Part shown: positions 51,439 through 62,185 of the stretch, one piece after another
Position numbering within the stretch: the first letter of the stretch is position 1
Layout: each line of letters begins with the position of its first letter
Origin: Pseudeuparius sepicola
Lineage: Eukaryota; Arthropoda; Insecta; Coleoptera; Anthribidae
Direction: 5' to 3'
Assembly (NCBI GenBank): GCA_963920635.1
Contig: OY987306.1
Coordinates: 34,787,453 to 34,851,452 of the forward strand
Length of the DNA: 64,000 nt
Translations under genes and position numbers: made by a program
Notes under the pieces: model-generated
The model's input: only the letters and a program-made list of their open reading frames with translations
Databases searched by the model: none
Told to the model about the DNA's origin: nothing

Positions 51439-52584
51439 CTAAGCTTGAAGCGCGGGCCTTTCTAATTTTGCTGCAAGTTTTTCGTTAGTTTGAGCATATC
51501 CTGTGCCACCCTATAAAAAAATTATACAAATATAGCAACAAAAAATTATATAAAAAAATGTTTACCCTTTGCATTATTATTACTTCTTTTTCCAATAACT
51601 TTTTTCCAGTTAAAGGATGCATCCAGTCCTTTTTAATAATTTTTTCAAAACATTCAAGAGTTATAACATCACCTCTAAAAAAATATGAATTTTACATTAA
51701 AAAAATATATTTTTTATAAACTTTCTTACGTAGGTTTTAAAACAGCACAAGGAACAGAATTACTCAGTATATCGTGTGTAACGGCACACATATATCGATT
51801 CTCCCGAGTATGTATCGATTTTTTATCGTCCGGATCGTTTACAGGTGTAAATTTAACGTCTACCAAATCTTTGACTTTTAACGGCCTACCGGAAATCGGA
51901 CAATAGATTGTATTATCCTAAAAATTAATTTTAAACTCTAAACGTAAAAATTAAAGTGCAAACTTACCGGTTTTTGTAATTTTGATTTCTCTGCCGATGG
52001 AGTTTGAGACGGGACCCAGAAACTCGGCAAATTTTTGTCTCTGCCTTCAGCCATGTTAGATATCGACGACGTGCTGGGTACTACAAGGATTTTTTTAAAG
52101 TTCTACCAGGAAAAAACGTCAAAAAAATTAAGTCGTACCTGATTTGAATCCATCGATAGGTTTGCTGACGATAGTGTTCTCTGTTTTAAGAAACTTTTGT
52201 ATCTTCTTTTGCGTTTCGTTTTGTTCCTTTTCGAGCAAATGTTGGTCTTCTTTTTGTTTGGCTTTTTCAAATTGTTTCAACTTCTTGGAGTATTCGTTCT
52301 TCTTTGTTATGATATATTCAAGAATAACTTCTTTGTCGAATAAATACCCGTCTTTCCTAAAAGGCACAAAGAAGCCATAAAACGCTACTTTCCAATAAAA
52401 TATTTTACGTTATAACTGGATTTCTGCAAGGTTGTAAACTCAACGAACAACAATCAAAGTTCTTCACCGAATCTTTTCCCAATCTTTGGGCGTTCGTTCC
52501 ATATCCCGAAGCTTGGGCATCCTTCTTTTTCTCGTGGTACGTATAAACGGCACCCGCTGTACAATTTCTGGCGTGCCTGGTCAT
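51439..52584 (-). CDS. NOSIP: Nitric oxide synthase-interacting protein homolog (NOSIP), 291 aa
   Basis: Six exons in transcript order are 52,409-52,584, 52,139-52,356, 51,968-52,080, 51,730-51,917, 51,566-51,674 and 51,439-51,510. They total 876 nt, all GT-AG and in phase; introns are about 50-90 bp apart from the third. The protein begins MTRHARNCTAGAVYTYHEKK, the conserved NOSIP start, followed by the N-terminal half of the U-box-like zinc finger (FDCCSLSLQPCRNPVITKDGY). A charged coiled-coil-like stretch rich in K, E and Q comes next. The C-terminal half of the finger then follows (YCPISGRPL, MCAVTHDILSNSVPCAVL, GDVITLECFEKIIKKDWMHP). Length is near the usual ~300 aa. NOSIP is an E3 ubiquitin ligase, mainly nuclear and spliceosome-associated; in vertebrates it also binds nitric oxide synthases. 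The start is the first ATG, in an AAAATG context. An AATAAA (minus strand, 51,399-51,404) lies about 35 bases past the stop. Confidence 0.95.
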
Positions 52585-52699
52585 TTTTCAAATTATATTA
52601 TTTAAATTATCCGAACTCACCAACAAATTGACGTGTGTTGTTGTTGATAATATTGTTAAATTGGGGTTGGGGTTGGGGTTAATTATAAGTTAGTTTATG

Positions 52700-52995
52700 T
52701 TCTGCCATCTACAAGCTGAAAGCTGAACTAAACGGCAAAAATTCGCGACATCTAAACGTCGCTAGTTGAACTAAAATGCCCAATTATCGACCGAAGAATT
52801 ATTATCGATATTGCGTAAAGCGCCATCTACGTATCACTAGATAAATTAAAGAAATAATTGTTACTGACATTTATCGGTGCCATCTAGGTGACAGTAGCAA
52901 AACCTACTGCTAACATCGCATGTAGCGCCACCTGGGTACGAGTGGCAGAATTAAAACAATTGATGGTACCGCCATCTGTGATGTAGCGCCATCTA
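52700..52995 (+). promoter_or_regulatory. Cluster of CTCF-like GCGCCATCT motifs upstream of NOSIP
   Basis: GCGCCATCT or one- to two-base variants occur at 52,704 (GCCATCT), 52,745 (GCGACATCT), 52,820, 52,877 (GTGCCATCT), 52,925 (GCGCCACCT), 52,969 (CCGCCATCT) and 52,986, all in one orientation. Two more lie beyond NOSIP at 51,294 and 51,335. The reverse complement AGATGGCGC is the core of the insect CTCF motif (established). Alternatively they are units of a decayed ~45-60-bp tandem repeat. Confidence 0.45.
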
Positions 52996-53112
52996 GGAGT
53001 GAGTAGCTAATCTAACTGTACCACTGAGTTATAAAAAGAGGGATATGTTTATAATTTTTGCCGTCATTAGTAAATGTCAAAGTGAGTCTAAAGTCTAAGA
53101 CATAATTTGAAG

Positions 53113-53410
53113 TAAAATTGGACTTTAATTTAACATTTCACTTACTCTTTATTGGTAAATCAGCAGAAATATAAATTGCTTGTTTTTATAACAGCGGTTA
53201 TAGTGGATTTAACTGTGCCATTGAGTTAACTGTGCCATTGAGAACATGTTTCTGATTTTGCTGTCATTTCAGGCAATCTAGGGAATAAATGTCAAACTGA
53301 CAATGTCAAGGTTTTTGAAATAAAATTGGACTTTAACATTTCACTGTATCTTTATTGGTAAATCAACAGAAACATAAACTGGTTGTTTTTATAACAGCGG
53401 TTATAGTGGA
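53113..53410 (+). repeat. Local direct duplication (~95 bp, ~206-bp offset)
   Basis: 53,113-53,207 and 53,321-53,410 share TAAAATTGGACTTTAA, TCTTTATTGGTAAATCA and TTTTTATAACAGCGGTTATA, with about 90% similarity by eye. The intervening bases also hold a doubled AACTGTGCCATTGAG. Confidence 0.8.
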
Positions 53411-54310
53411 CACAGGGTGTTAAAAAAAACGTGAAATTTTTTGAAAAAAACATCAAATGTTTTTGGACGCCCTGTAATGGCAACTGTCCTCCACAGTTCG
53501 ATTTTTTTTGTTTGATTCTAAAACTATTTTATAGCCGATTGATACAAAGTATAAAATATTTTCGAATTTTATTTTTTTTTTCGAAAAAAAAAATACAAAA
53601 AATATTTTTTTAATTTTTAATTTTTCTTCACCACTTTGTGAAGAACAGTCTTACGCATTTTACTTATATATTATATCGTTTGCACTATACATATATGAAA
53701 GAAACACTGAGGTACACAAAGTAACAAATATTGTTTTTTTTTTAATCGAAAGGAAAATCTATCTCTATTATTTATACATTTGTGTTTAATCAGTGAAACA
53801 GTCATTTTGACAACAAACAAAAAACATATTACATCATTATTCCAATTTGTACTATTAAAAAAGCAAAATGAAACTTAGAAAACATTCTCGGTAATATTGA
53901 AAAAATGTTGTGTGTAGAAAAACTATTATTTATTGTCTCATTTTCAAAAAATGGCAAGATACCGTGCTTTAATATCTCCGAAATTTAAACATTCGATACA
54001 TTTGCCATCAAAATGACATAAACACATCTTATTTGGACATGTACGAAAAACACTTAAAACCAAAATGTTTATTATATTTTGTTAGACTTCACTCCAGGGT
54101 GACCCAACTACTAAAACCATCCATGCCATCTTTTTTTTTTTTGAGGATTCCCTTCGCAGGGCACAGGGCGTTCGCAGCAAAGCCGCAACTTAGAAAATTT
54201 TAAGTCCTCACTTAGAACTTACAGAAATATATTGTGTTATTTAGATAGGTTGAACTTGAAATTTCTAAGTTCAAACTTAGAAAGTTATCTGTCTCTGTAG
54301 ACACCCTGTG
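53411..54310. mobile_element. Candidate CACAGGGTGT-ended element, ~900 bp
   Basis: CACAGGGTGT at 53,411 is mirrored by ACACCCTGTG ending at 54,310. The AT-rich interior has no transposase frame. No clear target duplication is seen, so the limits are tentative. Confidence 0.4.
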
Positions 54311-54699
54311 TGTTTGCGCGGTGTGATTTAGAGAACCTACGTTTTTTATGAAAAATTCCAAGTAGAAAATTGAAAAACCTACATAGGTATATATGTATAA
54401 GTTGCTCAGTCCTTAACCTACTGACATATTTTTCCAAGTCCAATATTCACCCCGAGTATGCTCACCTGTCCGCCAAAGATGTAGTGTATTTATGAGAATA
54501 CTTTTTTTAGATGTAAACTGTCCGAAAAGGGGATAACAAAAATCAAAACTTAACCTCTTTTCTAAGTAACGTTAATCCACAAAACTTGCTTCTCTCTCTC
54601 TCTCTCTCTCTCTTTCTCTATCGCTAGTATATTTATAAAATAACACAGATATGCTGCATGTCGCCACACACGTCCAGTTTTTTCTTTACACGGAAACAG
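54311..54699. other. AT-rich spacer with (TC)n microsatellite
   Basis: A TC dinucleotide run occupies 54,591-54,613. No gene is seen between the element on the left and the Met 3' flank. Confidence 0.7.
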
Positions 54700-55040
54700 T
54701 CAGTCTTCAGTCAATACAAAACTAATTAATTTATTTAAAAAAAATCAGTGCTTTTTCAAAGGAAAATCGCGATACCACACTTCTCCCCAAGTGCATTCGA
54801 GCTCGGGAAAAGGCGTCGCCCGCTTGAGCAGCAACACTTCCTTCGTTAACAACCGACATCGTTTCGCTTGTATTGACCCCAAATTTCCAGAAAAAACTTA
54901 CAGATTAACTTAAAAAAAAATGGTCCATTTTCGTCGAACCCGTCCCCCCCCCCCTTTCCCATTTTTAAGTATGGCCTAATTCAGTCTCCTTTTTATTACG
55001 CGCGGGTAAAGTCCCCCTCCTAGCGCGGGGACGGCCCCGC
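54700..55040 (-). other. Met 3' flank, probable 3'UTR
   Basis: Minus-strand AATAAA motifs are at 54,992-54,997 (only ~45 bases after the Met stop) and 54,730-54,735. Either could end the transcript. A poly-C run (plus strand, about 54,946-54,955) interrupts the segment. No other feature is seen. Confidence 0.3.
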
Positions 55041-57983
55041 TCAGCATTTGTGCCCCAGCAGCCTGCCGTCCTGCTGGTGGTACAGCGGGTGCTCCCTGTC
55101 CACCTGCAACGGGGGGGAAATAATAGTAATTGGCACCCCTTCCGCTACGCGAGCGTCCCACTCACCTTGATGATTCCCGGAGGGGACCCCCTCCTGTAGT
55201 TCTCGCTCGGAGCCTCCACCTTCGGCCTCTTACTGTCGGAACATTCCTCGGTCGAACTTCGTTTCGCCGTTTTTAACCTCAACTGAGGATAGTGGTGACT
55301 GTGCGTGTGCTGGTGGTGATGGTGGCTATCGCCCGAGTTGAAAGGGGGACTCCCGAATGTCCTGCTATCGACGGGAGCTATGAGAGAACAACATTTTAAA
55401 TTAAAGTTTAAGATCAAAGAACAACATTAAAGTACAAGGTTAATGCACAAAGTTAAGGTACAGGATTAAAATACAAAGTTAAGGGACAAAGTTAAGGTAC
55501 AAGGTTAAGGTGCAAAAATAAGGTACAAGATTAAAATACAAAATTATGGCGCAAAGTTAAGGCACAAGGTTAAGGTGCAAAGTTAAGGTACAAGGTTAAA
55601 GTACAAAGTTCAGATACAATGTTAGAATACAAGGTTGAGGTGTAAAGTTAGAGTACAAAGTTAAGGTACAAGGTTTGGGTACAAAGTTGGCGTACAAGAT
55701 TAAAGAACAAGGTTAAAATTTGGTAGTTTTCCTCACCTGGGTCGTCGGGGGAACCTTGTTCGGAGGGTGTCGAAGGGGCGGGGTGCGGGCTCGGCGTAGA
55801 CCTAGCATCGGAGCCGCCGGGAGATGGCAGATGGCTCATCAGTTGCGCAATCGCCTCCTGAATTTTTTCAGGATCCTCGGTGATGTCCTGCAAAGGTTCC
55901 TCCTCCTCCTCAAGTTCAGTACTGGGAGGCGGCGTGAGCTGGAAGCATCTTTTACAAACACCGCACCAAAAAAAAAGTTATTCTCCTCACCACGTGGGGG
56001 CTGCGGCTCTCCTCCCTCGACGATGAAGGACCAATCAGGGCGGCGTATTTGTTCTTCATGCTCATTATGAGCTTCCTGCCTTCCTGCTCGTCGACCAAAG
56101 TATTTACACACACGAAACTCTCTACGGTTCCCTGAGAGTCTATTTCGAGGAATCCCTGCGTCCTCAGGTAGATAAACTGACCGTTGCTAGATTTTAGTCG
56201 GTAGCACGAACTACCGGTGCTCTCTCCACGATCGTACACTGAAAGCATAACATTGCGAGTAAAACATTGTTACTTCGAAGTAACATTGCAGGTAACGTTG
56301 TCACTTCGAAATAACATTGCAAGTAACATTGTTATTTCGAAGTAACGTTGCAAATAACATGGTTAATACGGTGAAGGTAATATTTTTACTTCGAAGTAAC
56401 ATTTCAAGCAACATTGTTAATTCGGTAAAGTCATATTGCAAATAAAATATTGTTACTTCGAAATACCATTGCAGGTAACGTCACTTCGAAATAACATTGA
56501 AAGTAACATTGTTATTTTGAAGTAACGTTGCAAATAACATGGTTAATGCGGTGAAGGTGATATTTTTACTTTGAAGTAACATTGCAAGCAACTTTGTTAA
56601 TTCGGTAAAGTCATATTGCAAGTAAAACATTGTTACTTCAAAGTACCATTGAAGGTAACGTTGTCACTTCGAAATAACATTGCAGGTAACATTGTTATTT
56701 CGAAGTAACGTTGCAAAAAACATGGTTAATGCGGTGAAGGTGATATTTTTACTTCGAAGTAACATTGTTAATTCTTCGAAGTAACACTGTAACACGATGT
56801 GGCTACTTACTCTGCCTGAGCGCTATCATGACCCAACGCACGTCGTCCCTGTGCATGTAGAAAAACGCAGAGATCCCGTTCACTTCCTCGATCAAATAAC
56901 CGGCGACCAGAGATATCCTCTGGTCGCAACTAATGATTCTGCCGTCTATCAAATGCCTCGTCCTGTACTCCTCCTTGGACGCCTCCAGCAGTTGGTTCGC
57001 CATCGGTTCGGGTCTGGCGACCTTCACCAGAAACACTATAATCTTCAAATCAAAACAACGGATTTACGTCGGACCGTGCAAGTGGAAAGGACCGCGCTCA
57101 CCTCGCTGTTCCCGTCAAGGCCCGCCTCCGACCCGTCGTGGAGGGCGGGCGCGGCCAGCCGGTGTCTGGACCCCGCCATCTGCACCCGCTCGTACACGGG
57201 GCTCTCGTTCTTCGGCCCCGCCCGCCGCAGCCTCGCCGTGACGTGCCGGCGCCAGTCGCGCGTGATGTCCGAATCGACGTCGCCCCTCAGGTACGACTTG
57301 AACCGCTGCAGGTCCTCCGGGTGGACGGCGCCGAACACCGACTGGCCCATGAGGTCGGTCTGCAACGGGGGAGTGGGCGCGGTGTCATCGGCCACAGGGT
57401 CGGGCAAGGGGGGAGGGCGTGTTTTTACCTGCAGGTGGCCGAGGAGGTTCTCGATGGTGTGCGACACGAACACGATCTTGCCGCTCGAGGTCAGGATGAG
57501 CATGAAGCCGCCCATCTGGTCGCAGACGACCTGCTCCAGTATGCTTTGGTCTATGCTGCGCGGCAGCTCGATCGGGTTGACAGCTTTGCCGTTTCCGAGG
57601 GCTGCAAAATGTATTGCTGGTTGCGTGATATATCTTAGCGTTCAAACGACAAGTACTATAAATACATAATAGATATTCATGACCTACAAACGTATGGTAG
57701 TTTTTACTTTGCTATTTCTTCGGGATCAGATAACAACCGATTATTACACGCCCGCCAATTGAACAGATACATATCTAAAAGCTTCGACAAATAACCACGA
57801 ATGTTTTTACACTCACTTTGGTATATACGGAGGTAAGTAGCGGCCAATCTCAGTATGCTGGTTTTGTCCATTCTTTTTGCCGATTTGGCTACGAACGGCA
57901 CCAAATTAGCCAGTTCGTTGACGTAACTATTCAGCCTGTCCCTCCTTTGTTTCTCCGCGCGATTTCTCATCTCACGACTGTTA
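55041..57983 (-). CDS. Met: Methoprene-tolerant (Met), juvenile hormone receptor, bHLH-PAS; 5' end not found
   Basis: Eight exons in transcript order are 57,817-57,983, 57,429-57,601, 57,102-57,359, 56,811-57,042, 55,991-56,238, 55,737-55,938, 55,166-55,377 and 55,041-55,103. All are GT-AG and in phase, giving about 517 residues. The first exon carries a bHLH (basic region REMRNRAEKQRRDRLNSYV; helix 2 KRMDKTSILRLAATYLRIYQ). PAS-A spans the next exons (GGFMLILTSSGKIVFVSHTI; FGAVHPEDLQRFKSYL). PAS-B covers RHLIDGRI through VAGYLIEEVNG, DDVRWVMIALRQMYDRGES and QFIYLRTQGFLEID. The tail has an acidic EEEEE stretch, a His-rich run, KRPK and a stop after GHKC. Met binds juvenile hormone in PAS-B and acts with Taiman to induce Kr-h1. 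The YRT just before RHLIDG seems to match pocket residues known from Tribolium Met (from memory). The 57,983 boundary is an acceptor with two codon bases upstream, so N-terminal exon(s) are missing. Two introns are minisatellites. Confidence 0.93.
55403..55725. repeat. 13-bp minisatellite filling a Met intron
   Basis: About 24 head-to-tail copies of AAGGTTAAGGTAC (variants AAAGTTAAGGTGC, AAGATTAAAATAC) occupy most of the 359-bp intron between the exons at 55,737-55,938 and 55,166-55,377. Phase is kept almost throughout; one 7-bp partial unit lies near the left end. Confidence 0.92.
56250..56790. repeat. ~181-bp higher-order minisatellite filling a Met intron
   Basis: Three copies of a ~181-bp unit start near 56,258, 56,439 and 56,619. 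Each is built of shorter TTCGAAGTAACATTGCAAGT modules and includes the landmark ACATGGTTAAT(A/G)CGGTGAAGGT. The array takes up almost all of the 572-bp intron between the two PAS-B exons. Confidence 0.9.
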
Positions 57984-59934
57984 CTGAAAAGAAACGAAAG
58001 CAAAAAATAAAAAAAATCCAAATCCATATAATTTTGCGCGGTTCACCATATATTTAACGCGATTTCAATCGTTTGACCTTTATGTATATGGCGTTAGTGT
58101 TATCTTGTCGATATGCTAAATAACAGGACTGCATTGAAGGTTTCCGTTTTTGAAATAATACAAAGTCACATGTTTACAACGTGTCAAATGAAATAGAACC
58201 ATAAAATAATTAGTAAAAATAGGAATATCGACCAGGTATGTTAAACGCAAGAAATATCGGTAAGCGTAGGTAGGTACCTATAAAACAGTTGCCCATTACA
58301 TTAGGCATTATATTTCCGTAGTATTAGAGGTCATAAGTGGACCTCTACATTTTTTAACAGTTAAAAAATTAGGTCAACACTCCACCATTAAAAATGTAAA
58401 CTGTTAGTTATGACGATATTCTAGGAGAGATTCGTGAAAATAACAAGATGATTGATTCGGGAACATTATACAGATAAAACAAAAACGACGAGAAAACCTT
58501 GAACCTTGAAATCGAATCAGTAGGTTCATAAATAACATATCAAAACGCTAAACATATTTTCTCGGCCATCAAAACAAAATTCAGAGTCGATTTTTGTTTG
58601 CTTTTTAACGTGTTGTCCACGAAAGGAATAAAATAAAATAAAAATATCAAAAAATGCCTTATTCCTGAATAAGATTCGTTACGTTTATCAGCGTTATCAT
58701 GTTTATGCTATCACTTATGTGACATAGCATTTAACATTAATTCAGTAAAAGAATTAATTTTAATTATCTATTTGATTTTCCAGACAAAATCTAGGTTCTA
58801 TTACCCAACAGAAACATGCCTATCTATTAGAAAGTCGCACTGTAAAATAATACGCCTATGAATTATACGTTGCAGAACAGAGAACAACGTCGTCTTTACT
58901 AGAAAAATATTGATTGAAAAGAAAGTAGAGAATATAATGTTTTTTTGACAAACAAGTTTTATCAAAAAACCATTTGGAGATAAACACGATGTTCTGTGTA
59001 AAATTGTAACATTGTATACGTGTATTTTGTAGAGATAACATTGTAAAATGAAAGGTTTGATTTGATGGCCATTAATAGAATTATTATTATAAACCAAAGT
59101 AAGATTTTAAGATATGAAAAAATTCTTGGTTTTTAATTATTAAATATCCAGTTCTTTCAAAATATATTAATAAAATTTAAATATTTTTTAATACTGTTAA
59201 CAAATTATATGTTTATAAATCCAAAAATAAAAAAATATCTTCTCGCGTTGCTAGCCAAAAATAACTAGGTCAAAAACTTTAATCTCGTATAGGTGAAACC
59301 AAATGTCCCCACTGAATATTTATTTAAACATGTTCAAATGACACCCGGTATGAATAAATTAGGAAACAGGTTAGTAACATTTTTTTATCACCCATAAAAG
59401 TTTACCAATTATTATTTTCTGACGTTTTTTCTAAAGCAATAATTACATTCATTATATTTTCGGCTAAGTCCTTAATAACCTCTGTAAAAAAATAATTTTA
59501 GTTCTATATAGGTACTTACTAAGTTCCTACAATGTAAGTTTTTAGCTAATAGGACGAATTATTATTGTTATCAGTTCTAACTGGCTTGCATTTTTATTTT
59601 TAGACAGTGACTACCGAAACAATTTGTTGCAAGCACTCTGGGTAATTTTAGCCATGCAATTTGTACGTATTGCATCATTGCATTCTGGCATAAAGTATGG
59701 CTAGGTGCATTTTGAACCTTAGTCGTTATGCAATAAATTCGCTGTGGATTTTGCTCCCAGTTTTCCATTGGGATTGAACCGTGTATTTACAGAGAGCTTA
59801 CGGCCACGCGCAGCATCGATGTTTATGATTTATTTGTTTTGTTTCTTTCCCTTTCGTGTTCGGAATTCGATCAGAGGCAGCTTCAAACTCAAATAAACGC
59901 AGGGAAAAATTCGCTACGACCCCAGAGGACTTGA
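57984..59934. other. Intron or 5' region of Met; no exon recognised
   Basis: The bHLH exon is preceded by a good acceptor at 57,984-57,986, so this is an intron of Met. No upstream exon ending in the required phase could be identified. The sequence is AT-rich with short frames only. Confidence 0.5.
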
Positions 59935-60600
59935 TTGTAACATTTTCTTGAACATTTTGAGACGCTCTTTCGATCGGCGCAAATTGGAAGGTCGTAGCTT
60001 AAGCCGTGTCGGTGCTAGAGACTTTTAAACTTAGCTGCCGTCAAAACTTTTAAGAATGTTTGTAGTTCCCTAAAAACATTAGGCCATGCCAGCAAAAAAT
60101 TTTTCTCGTGTTCGATTTTCATATTTTTCTTGAACATTTTTAGTCGCTCTTTCGATTGCCGCAAATTGGAAGGTCGTAGCTTAAGTTGTGTCGGTGAAAG
60201 AGACTTTTAAACTTAGCTGACGACAAAACTTTTAGGAATATTTGGAGTTCCGTAAAACATATTACGCCACGGTCGCAAAGAATTTTTCTCGTGTTTGATT
60301 TTCACATTTTCTTGAACATTTTGAGTCGCTCTTTCGATTGGCGCAAATTGGAAGGTCGTAGCTTAAGCCGTGTCGGTGATAGAGACTTTTAAATTTAGCT
60401 GACGTCAAAACTTTTAAGAATGTTCGTAGTTCCCTAAAAACATTAAGCCACGGCCGCAAAGAATTTTTATAGTTTTTGATTGTCACATTTTTTTGAACAT
60501 TTTGAATCGCTCTTTCGATTGGCGCAAATTAGAAGGCCGTAGCTTAAGTTGTGTCGGTGAAAGAGACTTTTAAACTTAGCTGACGCCGAAATTTTGTACA
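59935..60600 (-). repeat. 180-bp satellite family, four monomers (reverse)
   Basis: Four reverse monomers at ~181-bp spacing have TAGCTG(A/C)CG landmarks near 60,030, 60,214, 60,395 and 60,577. They form a distinct subfamily with GCGCAAATTGGAAGGTCGTA in place of the usual GCAAGGTAGAACGTCGTA. Confidence 0.92.
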
Positions 60601-61283
60601 CTTGACTAGGTGGCTGTCTAGATTGTTCAAAGATCCTGATATTCCTGAAAAAATAGAAACTCCTGTGTGGGTGTGTCATCGAGCAAAACACGTCGGGTAG
60701 GAAGTCTTTACAATAGACCCCTAATTCCACGAAATTGCGGATAAGAAACGATGCCAAATTGCAGGACCGAATGTCGTTGTGAATCAAAACAAGCTTCACT
60801 ATTTATAGACATCCAGGCATAAGTCGTTTTCAGAAAATTGCTGATGGTAATAATTATGGTAATTTCCTCCTATGGCGTAGGTTGGAAAACATGATGAACA
60901 TCTGATTCAATTCATAAAAAAAGTTTCTAAATGCATTTTTCATTCTATGAAATACAGCACTGAATAAACGATTTGCGGTTATAGGTGTTTTTGTGTCAAT
61001 TATTATCCTTGGAAACATGAATTTCGATAAGAAAATTCTGATAACACCTGACCTCGTGAATGCAAAATTTATTTTTATTTATTGCTACTTTTAATACAGG
61101 GAGTTTATCTCCTTGTTTTTAAGAACAGCGTTAATTTTTGAACAAACAAAACGGCTACTTAAAAACCCCTGTCACGTCATATCTTTATGAAGTAAAACAA
61201 AATATATTTTTTTTCAAATAAAACCTTTTAATTTTTTTAATTATCCCTATATGTCGTATTTAATGATCTCTTATTAGATTATA
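60601..61283. other. No gene recognised
   Basis: A minus-strand frame entering the satellite from 60,799 has a ~70-residue unique N-terminal part without a known motif; the rest is satellite translation. It is not called. Confidence 0.45.
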
Positions 61284-62185
61284 CAGTGTGGATAGAAATT
61301 GTGGAATATTGCTTATATTTCTTAAAATATTCCTCATATTAAAAACTTGTTTTAATAAAAGTGTTAGGGGAAATTATTTCCCGTTTAGTGATATCAAGCA
61401 ATCTTTCGTAGCACAAAAAATGTGGTTGCCATGGTAACCGGCTTGATTTTTTTAAATATATACGTTTTTTGGTGAAAATTGATACATTGGAACTTTCTGA
61501 ATACGATACAATACAATTTTAATGGGGTCGCATAAGAAAAAAATACAAAAAAAAATAAGTTTTCTATTATGCTATTGGCAATGTTTATCAAAATAATTAT
61601 TAACATCAAGTTAGCAATGCGAAACTCAGAACAATGGGAAACTGTCACTATAGCTATCAGTTGCTTGGAATTGTGTGCATTGTTACAGTAAACGTACTTT
61701 TTTACTCAATTTTCTGTGTACTTAAGTACTTAGTAAGTTATAATGGCGCTTGAATTAAGTGAAACGGAAAGAATCCAGGTTAACCTACTAAGTACTTAAG
61801 TACACAGAAAATTGAGTAAAAAAAGTACGTTTAGTGTAACAATGTACACAGTTACACAGCTAGTACAGTTTCGCATTGTTCTGATTTTGGCATGGCTAAC
61901 TTGATGTTAATAATTATTTTGATAAACATTGTCAATAGCATAATAGAAAATTTAATTTTTTTGTATTTTTTTCTTATGCGACCCCATTAAAATTGTATTG
62001 TATCGTATTCAGAAAGTTCAAATGTATCAATTTTCACCAAAAAAAGTATATAGTGCCATTTAAAAAAATTAAATCCGTTACCATGGCAACCACATTTTTT
62101 GTGCTACGAAAGATTGCTTGATATCACTAAACGGGAAATAATTTCCCCTAATTAACACAATAAGACAATTTCTATCCACACACTG
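61284..62185. mobile_element. Tc1/mariner-type foldback element, 902 bp, near-palindromic
   Basis: TA-CAGTGTGGATAGAAATTGT opens it, and GACAATTTCTATCCACACAC then TG-TA closes it. The arms (~400-450 bp) are complementary almost to the centre, including GGTTGCCATGGTAACC/GGTTACCATGGCAACC, TGATATCAAGCAATCTTTCG and its complement, and ACTTAAGTACTTAGTA near the middle. The loop is about 45 bp (61,741-61,785). The left arm has ~40-60 extra bases near its end. CAGTG termini plus TA duplication are Tc1/mariner hallmarks. There is no transposase frame, so it is non-autonomous. Confidence 0.88.

Noticed and set aside
52660..52681. TTGGGG repeats as a telomere-like or quadruplex sequence
   Set aside because: Only three short units, and insect telomeres use TTAGG; treated as a simple low-copy repeat.
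55939..55990. Acceptor at TAAAAG (~55,948) for the Met exon at 55,737-55,938
   Set aside because: It would put the following exon out of frame with the donor at 55,991; TTCCAG ending at 55,939 keeps phase 0 and gives an uninterrupted tail.
55720..56070. 116-codon plus-strand frame opposite Met
   Set aside because: Shadow of two Met exons and the 52-bp intron between them.
56797..57669. 290-codon plus-strand open frame opposite Met
   Set aside because: It is the antisense shadow of the GC-rich Met PAS exons and runs across their introns; the minus-strand exons have clear bHLH-PAS homology and in-phase splice sites.
57704..58027. Start codon at the beginning of the open frame before the bHLH (58,027)
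   Set aside because: The residues before SREMRN are hydrophobic intron translation, and a TTTTCAG acceptor lies at the border, so the true N-terminus is upstream.
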